This document shows, in pieces, positions 51,602 through 59,881 of a stretch of 64,000 nt of DNA. The position numbers and the translations under genes were made by a program. The stretch is from Tsukamurella conjunctivitidis. Lineage in GTDB: Bacteria > Actinomycetota > Actinomycetes > Mycobacteriales > Mycobacteriaceae. Position 1 is the first letter of the stretch. Each line of letters begins with the position of its first letter. The DNA is taken from assembly GCF_007858475.1 (NCBI RefSeq), contig NZ_VIGX01000013.1:36524-100523 (forward strand). Direction: 5' to 3'. A model generated the notes under the pieces. It did not search any database. It saw nothing but the letters and a program-made list of their open reading frames with translations, and was not told the origin of the DNA.

Positions 51602-52180
51602 ATGACGGACGACAGCCGCATCACCGCGCAGACCACTGACCGCGAGCTCGCCCGCCTCGCCTCCACCGACGAGGCACGCCAGGAGCTCGAGCAGCGGCGC
51701 CGGCAGCTCCGGGCAGCGGGCACTGTGCGCGCGGCGGAAGCGCTCATCGACATGCTCGCGACACCGAGGTCGCCCGCCGAGCTGGACCTGATGACCGCGG
51801 TGGCGGAAGCGATGCTGCACCACCCGATGCCTGGGCTGAGGACGAAGCTCGACGACATCGCCCGACAGCAGGCCAAGCAGCATTCGCCGGGCGACCTCGT
51901 CACCCAGCTCGGCCAGATGCTCACCGACGCCGAGGCGCGTGATGACCGCGCCGGGGCAGCGTGGGCCAGGTACTCCCTCGCCCACGCGATCAGAACGAAC
52001 GCCCAGATGCAGGCGGTCGCGGACTTGCTCCTCGCGCTGATTCCGGAGAGGGAGCGGGGCGCACTCACCGCGCTGGTGGTCGCCGAGGCCATCCCCCGGA
52101 TCACGGCTGCGGTGGACGCCGCGGTCGCGGAGGCGAAGCGCGTCGCGGACGAGCTGACGTCGGAGGCGGATCATGGCTGA
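51602..52180 (+). CDS. Hypothetical helical protein
   Basis: 192 residues, Ala/Glu/Arg-rich with long helices (LARLASTDEARQELEQRRRQ, DAAVAEAKRVADELTSEAD). A coiled-coil character is likely. An AGAGGATCAG lies upstream of the ATG. It overlaps the next gene by eight bases. First gene of a four-gene plus-strand cassette whose last three members are partly duplicated at 59439-60360. Confidence 0.55.
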   Translation: MTDDSRITAQTTDRELARLASTDEARQELEQRRRQLRAAGTVRAAEALIDMLATPRSPAELDLMTAVAEAMLHHPMPGLRTKLDDIARQQAKQHSPGDLVTQLGQMLTDAEARDDRAGAAWARYSLAHAIRTNAQMQAVADLLLALIPERERGALTALVVAEAIPRITAAVDAAVAEAKRVADELTSEADHG

Positions 52181-52667
52181 GACCGAGTTCTACCACCGCC
52201 TCGTCGCGCTGCTCGACGCCGTCGACGCCGAGATGGCTATGGTTCACGAACAGGTGCTGAACCTGATGCGAAAGGGAGCGCCGGAGCATCGATTTGACGT
52301 TTCGATGCGAGTCTCCGGTCGCCTGGAAGAGCTCATGGAGGCCGTCGACGAGCTGCACGGCTATTACGAGCTGCACCCGGCCGCGCTCGCCGCGCGTGCC
52401 GACCGCGTCGTCCTCGTCGAGCGCAGCGGGCCCGAGCTGGTCGAGAGCACCTACTCGATCGAGGAGTGGCGCACCCGCGGTCCGGCGATCCTCACCGCAG
52501 CGCTTCGCCTCTGGGACGTCGCAGGAGGACAGGTTCGCCTCTCGGGCAGCTACCTGCGCGGGCGCGGCACCGTCTACACGCAGAGCGGCAGCTACACCGC
52601 ACGTGCGTGGTACGCGGCCGATGCCGAGGGCGCCATCTGGCCCGAGAACGAGGAGTCCACGCAGTGA
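52173..52667 (+). CDS. Hypothetical protein, cassette A gene 1 (intact copy)
   Basis: 164 residues. The N-terminal half is helical (FYHRLVALLDAVDAEMAMVH); the C-terminal half is beta-rich (AALRLWDVAGGQVRLSGSYL, VYTQSGSYTARAWYAAD). The C-terminal 75 residues recur in truncated form at 59439-59660. No family is recognised. It is coupled to the small membrane protein by a GTGA overlap. Confidence 0.55.
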   Translation: MAETEFYHRLVALLDAVDAEMAMVHEQVLNLMRKGAPEHRFDVSMRVSGRLEELMEAVDELHGYYELHPAALAARADRVVLVERSGPELVESTYSIEEWRTRGPAILTAALRLWDVAGGQVRLSGSYLRGRGTVYTQSGSYTARAWYAADAEGAIWPENEESTQ

Positions 52668-52870
52668 CCGCCGCAGCGGAGCGCACCGCACTCCTCGCCG
52701 CTGCGGTCGCCGTGGTGCTGCTCCTGGTCGCCGGCCTCGGCGCGGCGTTCATCGCCCCCGAGTGGCTGTCCCTCTACACGCCCGCATTCGTGCTGCCCGT
52801 GCTCGCGCAGGGTCTCGCGACCGGACTGCGCTGGCGCGCCTGTGATCCCGTGAGCAAGGAAGCACTGTGA
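52664..52870 (+). CDS. Small membrane protein, cassette A gene 2
   Basis: 68 residues with two hydrophobic segments (LLAAAVAVVLLLVAGLGAAFI and LYTPAFVLPVLAQGLATGL) and a basic end. GTG start in a GTGA overlap. A close copy is at 59657. Possibly a membrane component that works with the two soluble cassette proteins. Confidence 0.55.
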   Translation: MTAAAERTALLAAAVAVVLLLVAGLGAAFIAPEWLSLYTPAFVLPVLAQGLATGLRWRACDPVSKEAL

Positions 52871-53367
52871 CCGACACCAAGACCCTGACCGATCTCGTCC
52901 GCGGCGGCGGCACTGTCTCGCTGACCGTCACCGCGACCTCGACCAACCTCGACGTCGAGGAGATGGTGCTCGCGGCGCAGCAGGAGCAGGCGACCGTTGT
53001 GCACAACCGCCTGGCCGAGCAGGTCGCATCGTGGCGGCGGGAGCTGTACGCGATGCGCGCCGAGCTCGGTGGAGAACCCGCACCGCAGCCTCGCCCGAGC
53101 AGCCCGCCGCTCTGCCCGATGCCGGGACGGATGCGAGTACGGGAGACCCTCGATGCGGTGTGGCTCGGCTGGATTGCGCCCGGGAAGCCGATGGATCTCG
53201 ACAATGTGGAGGCAGTGCGCGTGCCGGTGAGCGCGACCGATACGGACGAGCAGCTCGCAGCTACGGCCGAGCAGTGGCTCACCGGCTACGGCTGCCCGCC
53301 CTCCGGCACCGTCGAGTGGATCACACCTCAGTTGCGCCAGCATCGGGACCAGCTCGCCACGGACTAG
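52867..53367 (+). CDS. Hypothetical protein, cassette A gene 3
   Basis: 166 residues, GTG start overlapping the previous stop. It begins TLTDLVRGGGTVSLTVTATS and later has RLAEQVASWRRELYAMRAEL and WLTGYGCPPSGTVEWITPQL. It is closely matched along its length by the gene at 59860. The family and function are unknown. A perfect 17-bp hairpin lies 48 bases after the stop. Confidence 0.55.
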   Translation: MTDTKTLTDLVRGGGTVSLTVTATSTNLDVEEMVLAAQQEQATVVHNRLAEQVASWRRELYAMRAELGGEPAPQPRPSSPPLCPMPGRMRVRETLDAVWLGWIAPGKPMDLDNVEAVRVPVSATDTDEQLAATAEQWLTGYGCPPSGTVEWITPQLRQHRDQLATD

Positions 53368-53415
53368 CCGCGGGGGAGCAATGCGCTGTCAGCGATACGG
53401 CGGGGGCTTTCGGTG

Positions 53416-53454
53416 CCACGTGCACTCCGAGCGTTCTGCTCGGAGTGCACGTGG
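53416..53454 (+). terminator. Perfect 17-bp hairpin after cassette A
   Basis: CCACGTGCACTCCGAGC (53416-53432), loop GTTCT, exact complement 53438-53454, then TTTGCT. It is the likely terminator of cassette A. The rest of the 333-base gap to the SDR gene holds no supportable gene and looks less GC-rich. Confidence 0.75.
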
Positions 53455-53700
53455 TTTGCTGTGTCGCACCACTCGCCTCGGAGTAAGTACAACACTCTGG
53501 CATAGCTATCGGGCGCGAGGCCCTCTCCCTACCTCCACTTGATGAGGCTTGTTGGCACAGGTGGTGAGTTGCTCTCCACAGATCCGAACGCCGAGAACCA
53601 CGCCTGCCGCGCTATAGCCACAACGAAATTCTGCGCGTTGCCTCCATCGTTGAACGAAACTCCGTCTGCGCTGTCGTGGCCTGAGGGGAGCCTCGTGGAC

Positions 53701-54453
53701 CTACAGCCGCACCAGCCCACCGTCGGCCATGATGGTCTGTCCGGTCACGAATGCGCAGTCGTCGCTGCTGAGGAAGCACACAGTGCCGACGATGTCGTCG
53801 GCGACGCCGCCGCGCTTGATTGCTTGCATCGATGCGACGCCGTCGAGTACGTCGCCGGCGATGTTCGCTTCTCCGCCGGGAGTCCGCGAAGCGGTCGGGG
53901 CCACGGCGTTGACGGTGATGCCGTAGGGCGCGAGGTCCGTTGCAAGTCCGCGAGTGAAGCCGACGACTCCGCCCTTGCTGGCCATGTAGTGCGAGAGCGC
54001 GGGAACTGCCAAGCCGAGAGAGTTGGATGCGAGGTTGACGATTCGGCCCCATCCGCGCTCTCGCATCGACGGTGCGAACGAACGCGCGGTGAGGAACTGC
54101 GAGTCGAGGTTGATCGCCTGAATCTTGCGCCAGTAGTCGAAGTCGACGTCGAAGAAGTCTCGGAATGGGTAGGTCCCGGCGTTGTTGACGAGGATGTCGA
54201 CGAAGCGGAACGATTCGAGGATCTTCTCACCGGCCGCGCCGATGGCTTCGGGCTGGGACACATCCGCCTGTACGGCCATCGCGCGACGCCCTAGCGCCTG
54301 CACCTCAGCGACGGTCTCGTGCGCATCGTTGAGGTCGATCACGGCAATGTCCGCGCCTCTCCGAGCGAGTTCCAGCGCGATGGCGCGGCCGAAACCTTGA
54401 CCGGCCCCCGTGACCACCGCGACCCGACCCGCGTGCGTCTGCACAACACTCAT
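53701..54453 (-). CDS. SDR family oxidoreductase (3-oxoacyl-ACP-reductase-like)
   Basis: 250 residues, classical SDR. It has VAVVTGAGQGFGRAIALELA, NNAGTYPF, the catalytic Ser in NLASNSLGLA, YMASKGGVVGF (Tyr and Lys) and the ending FVTGQTIMADGGLVRL. The Asp at the end of strand 2 (AVIDLND) points to NAD. It is divergent from an aldehyde dehydrogenase, so the pair may oxidise an alcohol to an aldehyde and then to an acid. ATG at 54453. Confidence 0.88.
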   Translation of the reverse strand: MSVVQTHAGRVAVVTGAGQGFGRAIALELARRGADIAVIDLNDAHETVAEVQALGRRAMAVQADVSQPEAIGAAGEKILESFRFVDILVNNAGTYPFRDFFDVDFDYWRKIQAINLDSQFLTARSFAPSMRERGWGRIVNLASNSLGLAVPALSHYMASKGGVVGFTRGLATDLAPYGITVNAVAPTASRTPGGEANIAGDVLDGVASMQAIKRGGVADDIVGTVCFLSSDDCAFVTGQTIMADGGLVRL

Positions 54454-54532
54454 TCTCGCTCCACTCCTTCACTGTTCGCCTCACCCATCCGGCGAGCGAT
54501 GCCGAAACGGTAGGCCCTACCCTGCGCACCTG

Positions 54533-54568
54533 TCAACGTGTTTGTTGAGTTATTGACATTCACGTTGA
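54533..54568. promoter_or_regulatory. Dyad in the SDR/aldehyde dehydrogenase divergent promoter
   Basis: TCAACGTG (54533-54540) and CACGTTGA (54561-54568) form an 8-bp inverted repeat with a 20-base spacer. A TTGACA (54553-54558) lies between the arms and could be a -35 box. This is a plausible operator for a divergently acting regulator, possibly the AraC protein at 58371. Confidence 0.5.
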
Positions 54569-54707
54569 ACTAGGCCATCGTGACATGGCGGGTGTGCCAC
54601 GTCACACAGCAGTGGCTACCTGCCGAGAGCGACATCGATGGCGCTCGAACCACGAAGTCGAGCGGTGCACCCAGCACCGGCCTGGACACCTGAAAGGTGA
54701 AACCTCA

Positions 54708-56180
54708 ATGACAACCGACTCGATATCCGCGACGACTCAGTCGGTCGGCCGCAATCTCATCGCAGGTCGCTGGAGTGATGCCGGCGAGCGCCTCGAGACA
54801 ATCAACCCTTCGACGGGACAGAGCATCGGCACGTACGCCAGCGCAGGAACCGCTGAGGCGCACGCTGCGATCAACTCTGCGCGCAAGACTTTCGACGAGA
54901 CTGATTGGTCGCGCGACCCACGTCGCCGGTCTCGCGCCATCAACGAGCTCGCCGACAATCTCGAACGACGCGTCGACCAGATCGCACTGAGTCTCTCCAG
55001 AGAAAACGGCAAGCGCATCGGAGAGACCCAATGGGAGGTGTCCACCACGGTCGACTGGCTCCGCTACGCCGCAGCCTCCTCGATCATCCTCGATGGCGGG
55101 CGATCCTCCGAAGTCGCGCCCGGCGTGTACTTCCAGACCGGCCGTGAGGCGATGGGAGTCATCGGCATCATCACACCATGGAACTCGCCCGTCATCCTCT
55201 CCATGCGATCGATCGGCCCCGCCCTGGCCGCAGGCTGCACGATGGTCGTGAAGATGCCGGGCCAGACCGCCCTCACCAACACCCTCGTAGCCGAGGTGAT
55301 CGCCGAGACCACGTCGATCCCCGAGGGAGTGGTAAGCATTCTCACCGAAGGCGGCAACGCCGTCGCGCCGGCGCTCGTCGACTCGCCCGACGTCGACATG
55401 ATCAGCTACACCGGCAGTACCCACGTCGGTCGCGCGATCGCCAAGGCCGGCGCCGACACCCTGAAACGACTCAGCCTCGAACTCGGCGGCAAGACGCCGC
55501 TGATCGTCTTCGATGATGCCGACCTCGATGTGGTCATGCAGAACATCGTGGCGGCATGCACGCTAATGAACGGGCAGTTCTGCCTCACCGGATCCCGGCT
55601 CCTCGTGCAACGCAGTCTCGCCGACAAGCTGCGGCCAATGGTCATCGAGGCGCTCAGCAGCCTTCGAGTCGGCCCCAGCGAAGATCCGACCAGCGATCTC
55701 GGTCCGCTGATCGACGCCGCGAGCGCCCGTCGCGTAGACGGCATCGTCGCCGACGCGGCGAGCTACGGAACGATCCTCGTCCGCGGCGGAGTCGTAGACG
55801 ACGACGAACGCCCCGGCGGCGCGTACTACCAGCCAAGCCTCGTCGAAGTCGACCGGCTGGACGTGCCGCTCGTCCAGGACGAGCTGTTCGGCCCGGTACA
55901 AACATTCGAGATCTTCGACGACGAGGCCGATGCAGTCCGAATGGCGAACGGAACAGCCTTCGGCCTCGGAGCCGCAGTCTTCACAACCAACGAATGGCGC
56001 GCCCGCCGGGTCACCCGCAACATGCGAGCAGGCTTCGTGTGGACCAACTGCTGGGGCGTGATTCACGAGGCGTTCGAGGAAGGCGGCTTGAAGCAGAGCG
56101 GCTACGGCCTCCTGTGCGGCCCTACTGCCATCACAGAGTTCCAGGACACCAAGCTGTACGCGCAAGTCGCGCCTCAATAG
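54708..56180 (+). CDS. Aldehyde dehydrogenase family protein
   Basis: 490 residues, complete. It has NLIAGRWSDAGERLETINPSTG at the start, TPWNSPVILSMRSIGPALAAG, LSLELGGKTPLIVFDDADLD (catalytic Glu) and NGQFCLTGSRLLVQ (nucleophile Cys). QDELFGPVQTFEIFDDEADA follows, and the end is SGYGLLCGPTAITEFQD. NAD(P)-dependent oxidation of an aldehyde. AAAGGTGA lies eight bases before the ATG at 54708. It is distinct from the ALDH at the left edge of the window. Its base composition is less GC-biased at third positions than the cyclitol operon, by eye. Confidence 0.9.
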   Translation: MTTDSISATTQSVGRNLIAGRWSDAGERLETINPSTGQSIGTYASAGTAEAHAAINSARKTFDETDWSRDPRRRSRAINELADNLERRVDQIALSLSRENGKRIGETQWEVSTTVDWLRYAAASSIILDGGRSSEVAPGVYFQTGREAMGVIGIITPWNSPVILSMRSIGPALAAGCTMVVKMPGQTALTNTLVAEVIAETTSIPEGVVSILTEGGNAVAPALVDSPDVDMISYTGSTHVGRAIAKAGADTLKRLSLELGGKTPLIVFDDADLDVVMQNIVAACTLMNGQFCLTGSRLLVQRSLADKLRPMVIEALSSLRVGPSEDPTSDLGPLIDAASARRVDGIVADAASYGTILVRGGVVDDDERPGGAYYQPSLVEVDRLDVPLVQDELFGPVQTFEIFDDEADAVRMANGTAFGLGAAVFTTNEWRARRVTRNMRAGFVWTNCWGVIHEAFEEGGLKQSGYGLLCGPTAITEFQDTKLYAQVAPQ

Positions 56181-56187
56181 CAGTCCA

Positions 56188-56231
56188 AGCGAGAAGTGCC
56201 TTCGTCCGACCGGATGAAGGCACTTCTCGCT
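56188..56231 (+). terminator. Perfect 16-bp hairpin after the aldehyde dehydrogenase
   Basis: AGCGAGAAGTGCCTTC (56188-56203) and its complement (56216-56231) enclose a 12-base loop that can itself pair (TCCG/CGGA). It starts eight bases past the stop. The following 238 bases up to the lipoprotein gene contain nothing I can assign. Confidence 0.75.
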
Positions 56232-56469
56232 GTTTCAGGACCGTCGAATCGGCCTGACGCAGATGGAGAGCCGCATGCAGTCAGGCCCTTCTCCGGCTCT
56301 GACCTCCCACTCGCCCGGCTGCTTGGCTCTTGCTTGTCGGCTCGTTCACCGCTTTCGCGGCGGCGCGACTCCATTGCAGGCGAACCGGATCCAGTCGATT
56401 CAGGCACCTGTGAACGTCGGTGACGTCGTCGCGGACGGAGTGCACGTACGCCGCTGATGCGACCGCGGG

Positions 56470-56976
56470 TCAACCGATCTGGCAGACCCAGCTGTTGGTG
56501 TCGTCAGAGTAGATGTAGGTCCCGGACTCGCCCATGCCGGTGGTGCAGGGCTTCCCGCCCGGGTCGTCGTCGCGGACCTTGGGCGCGGTGGTGGTCGGCG
56601 CTGTGCCGTTCTCACCCGGGTTGTCACCGGCGCCGTGGTTCGGGTTGGTGCAGATGGTGCCCTGGTCGGGGCCGGTGCACGGAACGTTGTAGGTGCCACC
56701 GTTGTCCGGTGCCTGGGTCGGGACCGGCTTGGTGACGGTGCGCGTGGTCCCGGGGTGTTGGGTGACGGTTTTCGTCGGTCCTGCATTGCCGCCGTTCCCC
56801 GTCGTGGGCTTGGCGGGTTGTCCCGCGGCGGGCCCCTGGTGGTGGGTCGCGGTCGCGGAGCTCGACGGTGCCGAGGAGCTGTTCGAGGCGGGCTCGGAAT
56901 CGTCCGAGCATCCTGCGGTGAGGAGGACGAGCGCGGCGATGCTCGCGATTGTTGCGGTGGAGCGCTTGCGCACCAT
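56470..56976 (-). CDS. Secreted lipoprotein, hypothetical
   Basis: 168 residues. A lipoprotein signal peptide (MVRKRSTATIASIAALVLL) ends in the lipobox LTAGC near residue 24. A Ser/Thr/Pro/Gly-rich linker follows (about 25-95), then a Cys-containing C-terminal part (YNVPCTGPDQGTICTNPN, KPCTTGMGESG, WVCQIG). The four or more Cys suggest disulfides in a small exported domain. GGAAGGG lies before the ATG at 56976. Unknown role. It is 74 bases downstream of the esterase gene on the same strand. Confidence 0.72.
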   Translation of the reverse strand: MVRKRSTATIASIAALVLLTAGCSDDSEPASNSSSAPSSSATATHHQGPAAGQPAKPTTGNGGNAGPTKTVTQHPGTTRTVTKPVPTQAPDNGGTYNVPCTGPDQGTICTNPNHGAGDNPGENGTAPTTTAPKVRDDDPGGKPCTTGMGESGTYIYSDDTNSWVCQIG

Positions 56977-57050
56977 GGTGTTTCCCTTCCTTGACTTGGA
57001 GATGTGGTGTCGATCGGCAACTGGTTCGAGGATCCCCGCTCTCGGTGGAC

Positions 57051-58031
57051 TCAGGCGCCGGTGCCGGCGGGTACGGCCCGCGGCCCGTGCTCGGCCACGG
57101 TGGCGATAGCGCTCGCGATCATGGGCCACCACGCATTGCGGACGTCGATGACCTCACCGTGGCCAGTCTGGGGGATCTCGATCAGCGCGGTGCTGCCGCC
57201 CTTACGTCGGAGAGCCTCGACGTACTCGGCGGCCTCGCGGGGCGGCACGACGGTGTCGTCGGTGCCGGTGATCGCCACGACCGGTACTCGCGGGTCCATG
57301 CGCTCGAGTGGATCCACGAGCCGGTAGCGATCCGGGTACTGCTCGGGCGTGCCGCCCATGACCCGCAGGACGTGGTCGTTCTTGGTCAGCGAGAGACGCA
57401 TGTCGAGAACGCCCGCGAGGGAGACGACCGCGTGCGGCCGGACCGCTGGATTCGCCCCAGGGGCACCATCGGGGAGGGTGCCGCGGCCGGCCGTCCACGC
57501 CGCGAGCTGTCCACCCGCGGAATGCCCCACGACGGTGACGCGGCCGAGGTCGATTTCCGGTATCGACTCCTGCAGACGGGAAAGGTGATCGACGCCCGCG
57601 GCAAGATCGGTGAAGGTGGTCGGCCAGCCGCCGCCGTCGCCAGCGCGGCGGTAGTTCAGGCTCCACACGAAGAAGCCGCGGGCGGCGAGCGCCTGCGCGG
57701 CGGGGCGTACGTACTCAGCGGTCGCGCCCTTGATCCAGCCTCCCCCGTGGATCAGGACGATCGTCGGTCGCGCTCCGGTCGCGCTGTGCGCTGACGGCCG
57801 GAACAGGAAACCGCTCAGCGTCTCCGGATCAACGCCGGGCACGTCCAGGTACTGGTGTGTCGACACGGCGGCGGGGTCGGCTGCGCCGGGCGAGTCCGTT
57901 TCTGTTGTTCGCCCCCACACCACCACGGCCGCGGCGGCAATGACAAACAAGGTCACGACGATCACCCCGGCCCATCGCCGCGGGCTGAGTGATCCCGCCT
58001 CCGTGCGGCGGCTCCTGTTCGCGCCGCCCAT
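57051..58031 (-). CDS. Membrane-anchored alpha/beta hydrolase (esterase/lipase)
   Basis: 326 residues. A basic N-terminus and one membrane helix (WAGVIVVTLFVIAAAAVVVW) suggest export with an anchor. The hydrolase domain has VLIHGGGWIKG (oxyanion hole), VVGHSAGGQLAAW (Ser), AITGTDDTVVP (Asp) and PQTGHGEVID (His), as in the HSL/BD-FAE carboxylesterase group. It cleaves small esters outside the membrane. The nearby AraC gene is divergent and could regulate it. Confidence 0.85.
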   Translation of the reverse strand: MGGANRSRRTEAGSLSPRRWAGVIVVTLFVIAAAAVVVWGRTTETDSPGAADPAAVSTHQYLDVPGVDPETLSGFLFRPSAHSATGARPTIVLIHGGGWIKGATAEYVRPAAQALAARGFFVWSLNYRRAGDGGGWPTTFTDLAAGVDHLSRLQESIPEIDLGRVTVVGHSAGGQLAAWTAGRGTLPDGAPGANPAVRPHAVVSLAGVLDMRLSLTKNDHVLRVMGGTPEQYPDRYRLVDPLERMDPRVPVVAITGTDDTVVPPREAAEYVEALRRKGGSTALIEIPQTGHGEVIDVRNAWWPMIASAIATVAEHGPRAVPAGTGA

Positions 58032-58370
58032 TACGAACGTCCGCTTCTTCGCGGGGCCACGGACCCGAAGCGGCTGTGACGGTGAGCGGCGCTTCGTTGA
58101 CGACCGAGAACGTCCGCGTACTCCCGATCCGAAACGGCCCCAGACATATGCGTGTACCCCCTCTTTCCGGACATGACGCTAACTCGGCGCTTCGCATATC
58201 ACCCGGCCGACACGAAGCGGTGATGACGCAAACGCGAATCAATTGACGGAGCTAATCAATTCTCCCTACGCCCAGTGAGACGCCCTGTGCGAGCCGGAGG
58301 CCGGTTCCCTGTCTGACGCTCAGCACCAGGCTGCGCGAGGGCTCGTATTCCGTGTACTCGTTAGCATTGC
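58032..58370. promoter_or_regulatory. Divergent intergenic region, esterase / AraC regulator
   Basis: 339 bases without a supportable gene. It holds a direct repeat AATCAAT (58237-58243 and 58254-58260) around TTGACG (58243-58248), an AT-rich patch in a GC-rich setting. Direct repeats at this spacing suit AraC-family binding next to a promoter. No clear -10 box is seen. Confidence 0.4.
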
Positions 58371-59162
58371 GTGGTGGATACCGCTGCGGGAGTGTCGTTC
58401 GTCCGTCACGAACACGCCGACTCGATGGAATGGGAGTTCGCCGGGCCCGATCACGAGATTCTCGTATGGCGGCGCGGAAGTGCCCACGCCAAGGAGTTCG
58501 AGTTCGAAAGCGGACCGCGGGGCGCGATCACCCCTGCCCCAGGCAACGTCTGGGTGATCCCCGCAGGATTCCGAACCGCAGCGATCGCGCAGCACTGCGC
58601 CTGTGACATCGCCCGCATCACCTTGCCGCCACCAACGACTCGATCAACAGAACTCCGCCCCACCGCGGGCACACAGGATCGGCTCCTGCACTACCTCGTG
58701 GAGCGGATCGCAAGCACGGCCACACGGGTCGACGCCGTCGGAAAGCTCCTCCATGAGTCCCTGTTGAATGCGGCTCACATGCACATCGTTGACATCTACA
58801 GCCTGAAGCCGCGGGCGACGCGAACCACGCCGCGCACACTGAGCCCCGAATCTCAAAGGCTCGTCCTCGAACGCCTCCACCAAGCCTGGGATCCCGACGT
58901 GACGCTCCAGGAGCTGGCCGCGACGACCGGACTGACGGTGGATCAATTCGGCCGGGCGTTCGCCGCTACCTTCCACGTCACTCCACATCGGTACCTGCGC
59001 GACCGGAAGCTGAGCCGCGCACGCCACCTCCTGTCGACCACCACGATGACGATCACCGACATCAGCGCCGCAGCCGGGTTCTCCAGCCCCAGCCACTTCG
59101 CCACCACCTTCAAGCGCCATATCGGTGTGTCCCCCTCCCACTACCGGACGGACACCACGTAG
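58371..59162 (+). CDS. AraC family transcriptional regulator
   Basis: 263 residues. The N-terminal part is cupin-like (FAGPDHEILVWRRGSAHAKE, APGNVWVIPAGFRT). The C-terminal AraC domain has both HTH units: VTLQELAATTGLTVDQFGRAF and TITDISAAAGFSSPSHFATTFKRHIGVSP. It is likely an activator of neighbouring catabolic genes (esterase, or the SDR/ALDH pair). Start is one of two adjacent GTG codons (58371, 58374). Confidence 0.87.
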   Translation: MVDTAAGVSFVRHEHADSMEWEFAGPDHEILVWRRGSAHAKEFEFESGPRGAITPAPGNVWVIPAGFRTAAIAQHCACDIARITLPPPTTRSTELRPTAGTQDRLLHYLVERIASTATRVDAVGKLLHESLLNAAHMHIVDIYSLKPRATRTTPRTLSPESQRLVLERLHQAWDPDVTLQELAATTGLTVDQFGRAFAATFHVTPHRYLRDRKLSRARHLLSTTTMTITDISAAAGFSSPSHFATTFKRHIGVSPSHYRTDTT

Positions 59163-59214
59163 ACGCCACCCCCACGGAAGTGCCGGCGCCATCACGACGC
59201 CGGCACCCCAGGCG

Positions 59215-59434
59215 TTAGCTCGACCCGCGACGGGCAACGCAGACGGTCAGCTCGCCGATTTCGATCACGATGTCTTCCGCCTGCCCCTCCCGCGGCCAGG
59301 TGCGCGCCGAGAACCCGGCCGCCAGAACATGTTCCAGCGCGGTGTCGAGGTCAGCGGTGACGAACTGCAGCAGCGAGGGAACGCGCTCCCGGTCATCAGC
59401 CATCACCTCCAGGCTGATCCCTCCGGACAGGAAG
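59215..59434 (-). pseudogene. C-terminal remnant of a gene like that at 63446
   Basis: About 70 residues on the minus strand (VMADDRERVPSLLQFVTADL, then TALEHVLAAGFSARTWPREG) match the C-terminal half of the 128-residue protein at 63446 (VMVPDLPCALECVLGVGFST, ATWPAAG). The N-terminal half is missing; instead the frame runs into the antisense of the duplicated cassette at about 59435. It is therefore a truncated copy created by a rearrangement. Confidence 0.55.
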
Positions 59435-59438
59435 TCGT

Positions 59439-59660
59439 ACCATCTACCCGCTCGACGACTGGCGCACCCAGGGTCCGGCCATCCTGACCGCGGCGCTGCG
59501 GCTGTGGGGCGTGGCAGGAGGACAGGTCCGCCTCTCGGGCAGCGCATTACGAGGTCGTGGCTCCGTCTACACGAAGAGCGGCAGCTACACCACGGCGGCG
59601 TGGTATGCCGAGGATGAGCACCGCGCCATCTGGCCCGAGGACGCGGAAGGTAAGCGGTGA
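59439..59660 (+). pseudogene. 5'-truncated copy of cassette gene 1 (cassette B)
   Basis: The plus strand encodes 73 residues that match the C-terminal 75 of the 52173 protein: DWRTQGPAILTAALRLWGVA, then GGQVRLSGSALRGRG and SGSYTTAAWYAEDEH. The first 90 residues and the start codon are gone, replaced by the truncated minus-strand gene. It ends in a GTGA overlap with the next gene, as in cassette A. Confidence 0.65.
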
Positions 59661-59881
59661 CCGCCGCAGCGGAGCGCACCGCCCTGCTCGCCTCCGCGGT
59701 CTCCGCGGCGCTACTCCCGGTCGCCGGCCTCGGTGCGGCGCTCCTCAGTCCCGAGTGGCAGTCCCTCTACACCCCGGCCCTGGCGCTGCCCGCCCTCGCG
59801 CATGGGCTCGTGAATGGACTCCGCTGGCGCGACGCCGATCCCATGAGCAAGGAGCCTTGGTGTCCGAGACCCGAACCCTGA
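59657..59881 (+). CDS. Small membrane protein, cassette B gene 2
   Basis: 74 residues, GTG start overlapping the truncated gene's stop. It matches the protein at 52664 (TAAAERTALLA-AV, APEWLSLYTPA versus SPEWQSLYTPA) but runs 22 bases into the next gene because the stop has moved. Two membrane segments. It may still be expressed only if a promoter was captured with the fragment. Confidence 0.5.
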   Translation: MTAAAERTALLASAVSAALLPVAGLGAALLSPEWQSLYTPALALPALAHGLVNGLRWRDADPMSKEPWCPRPEP

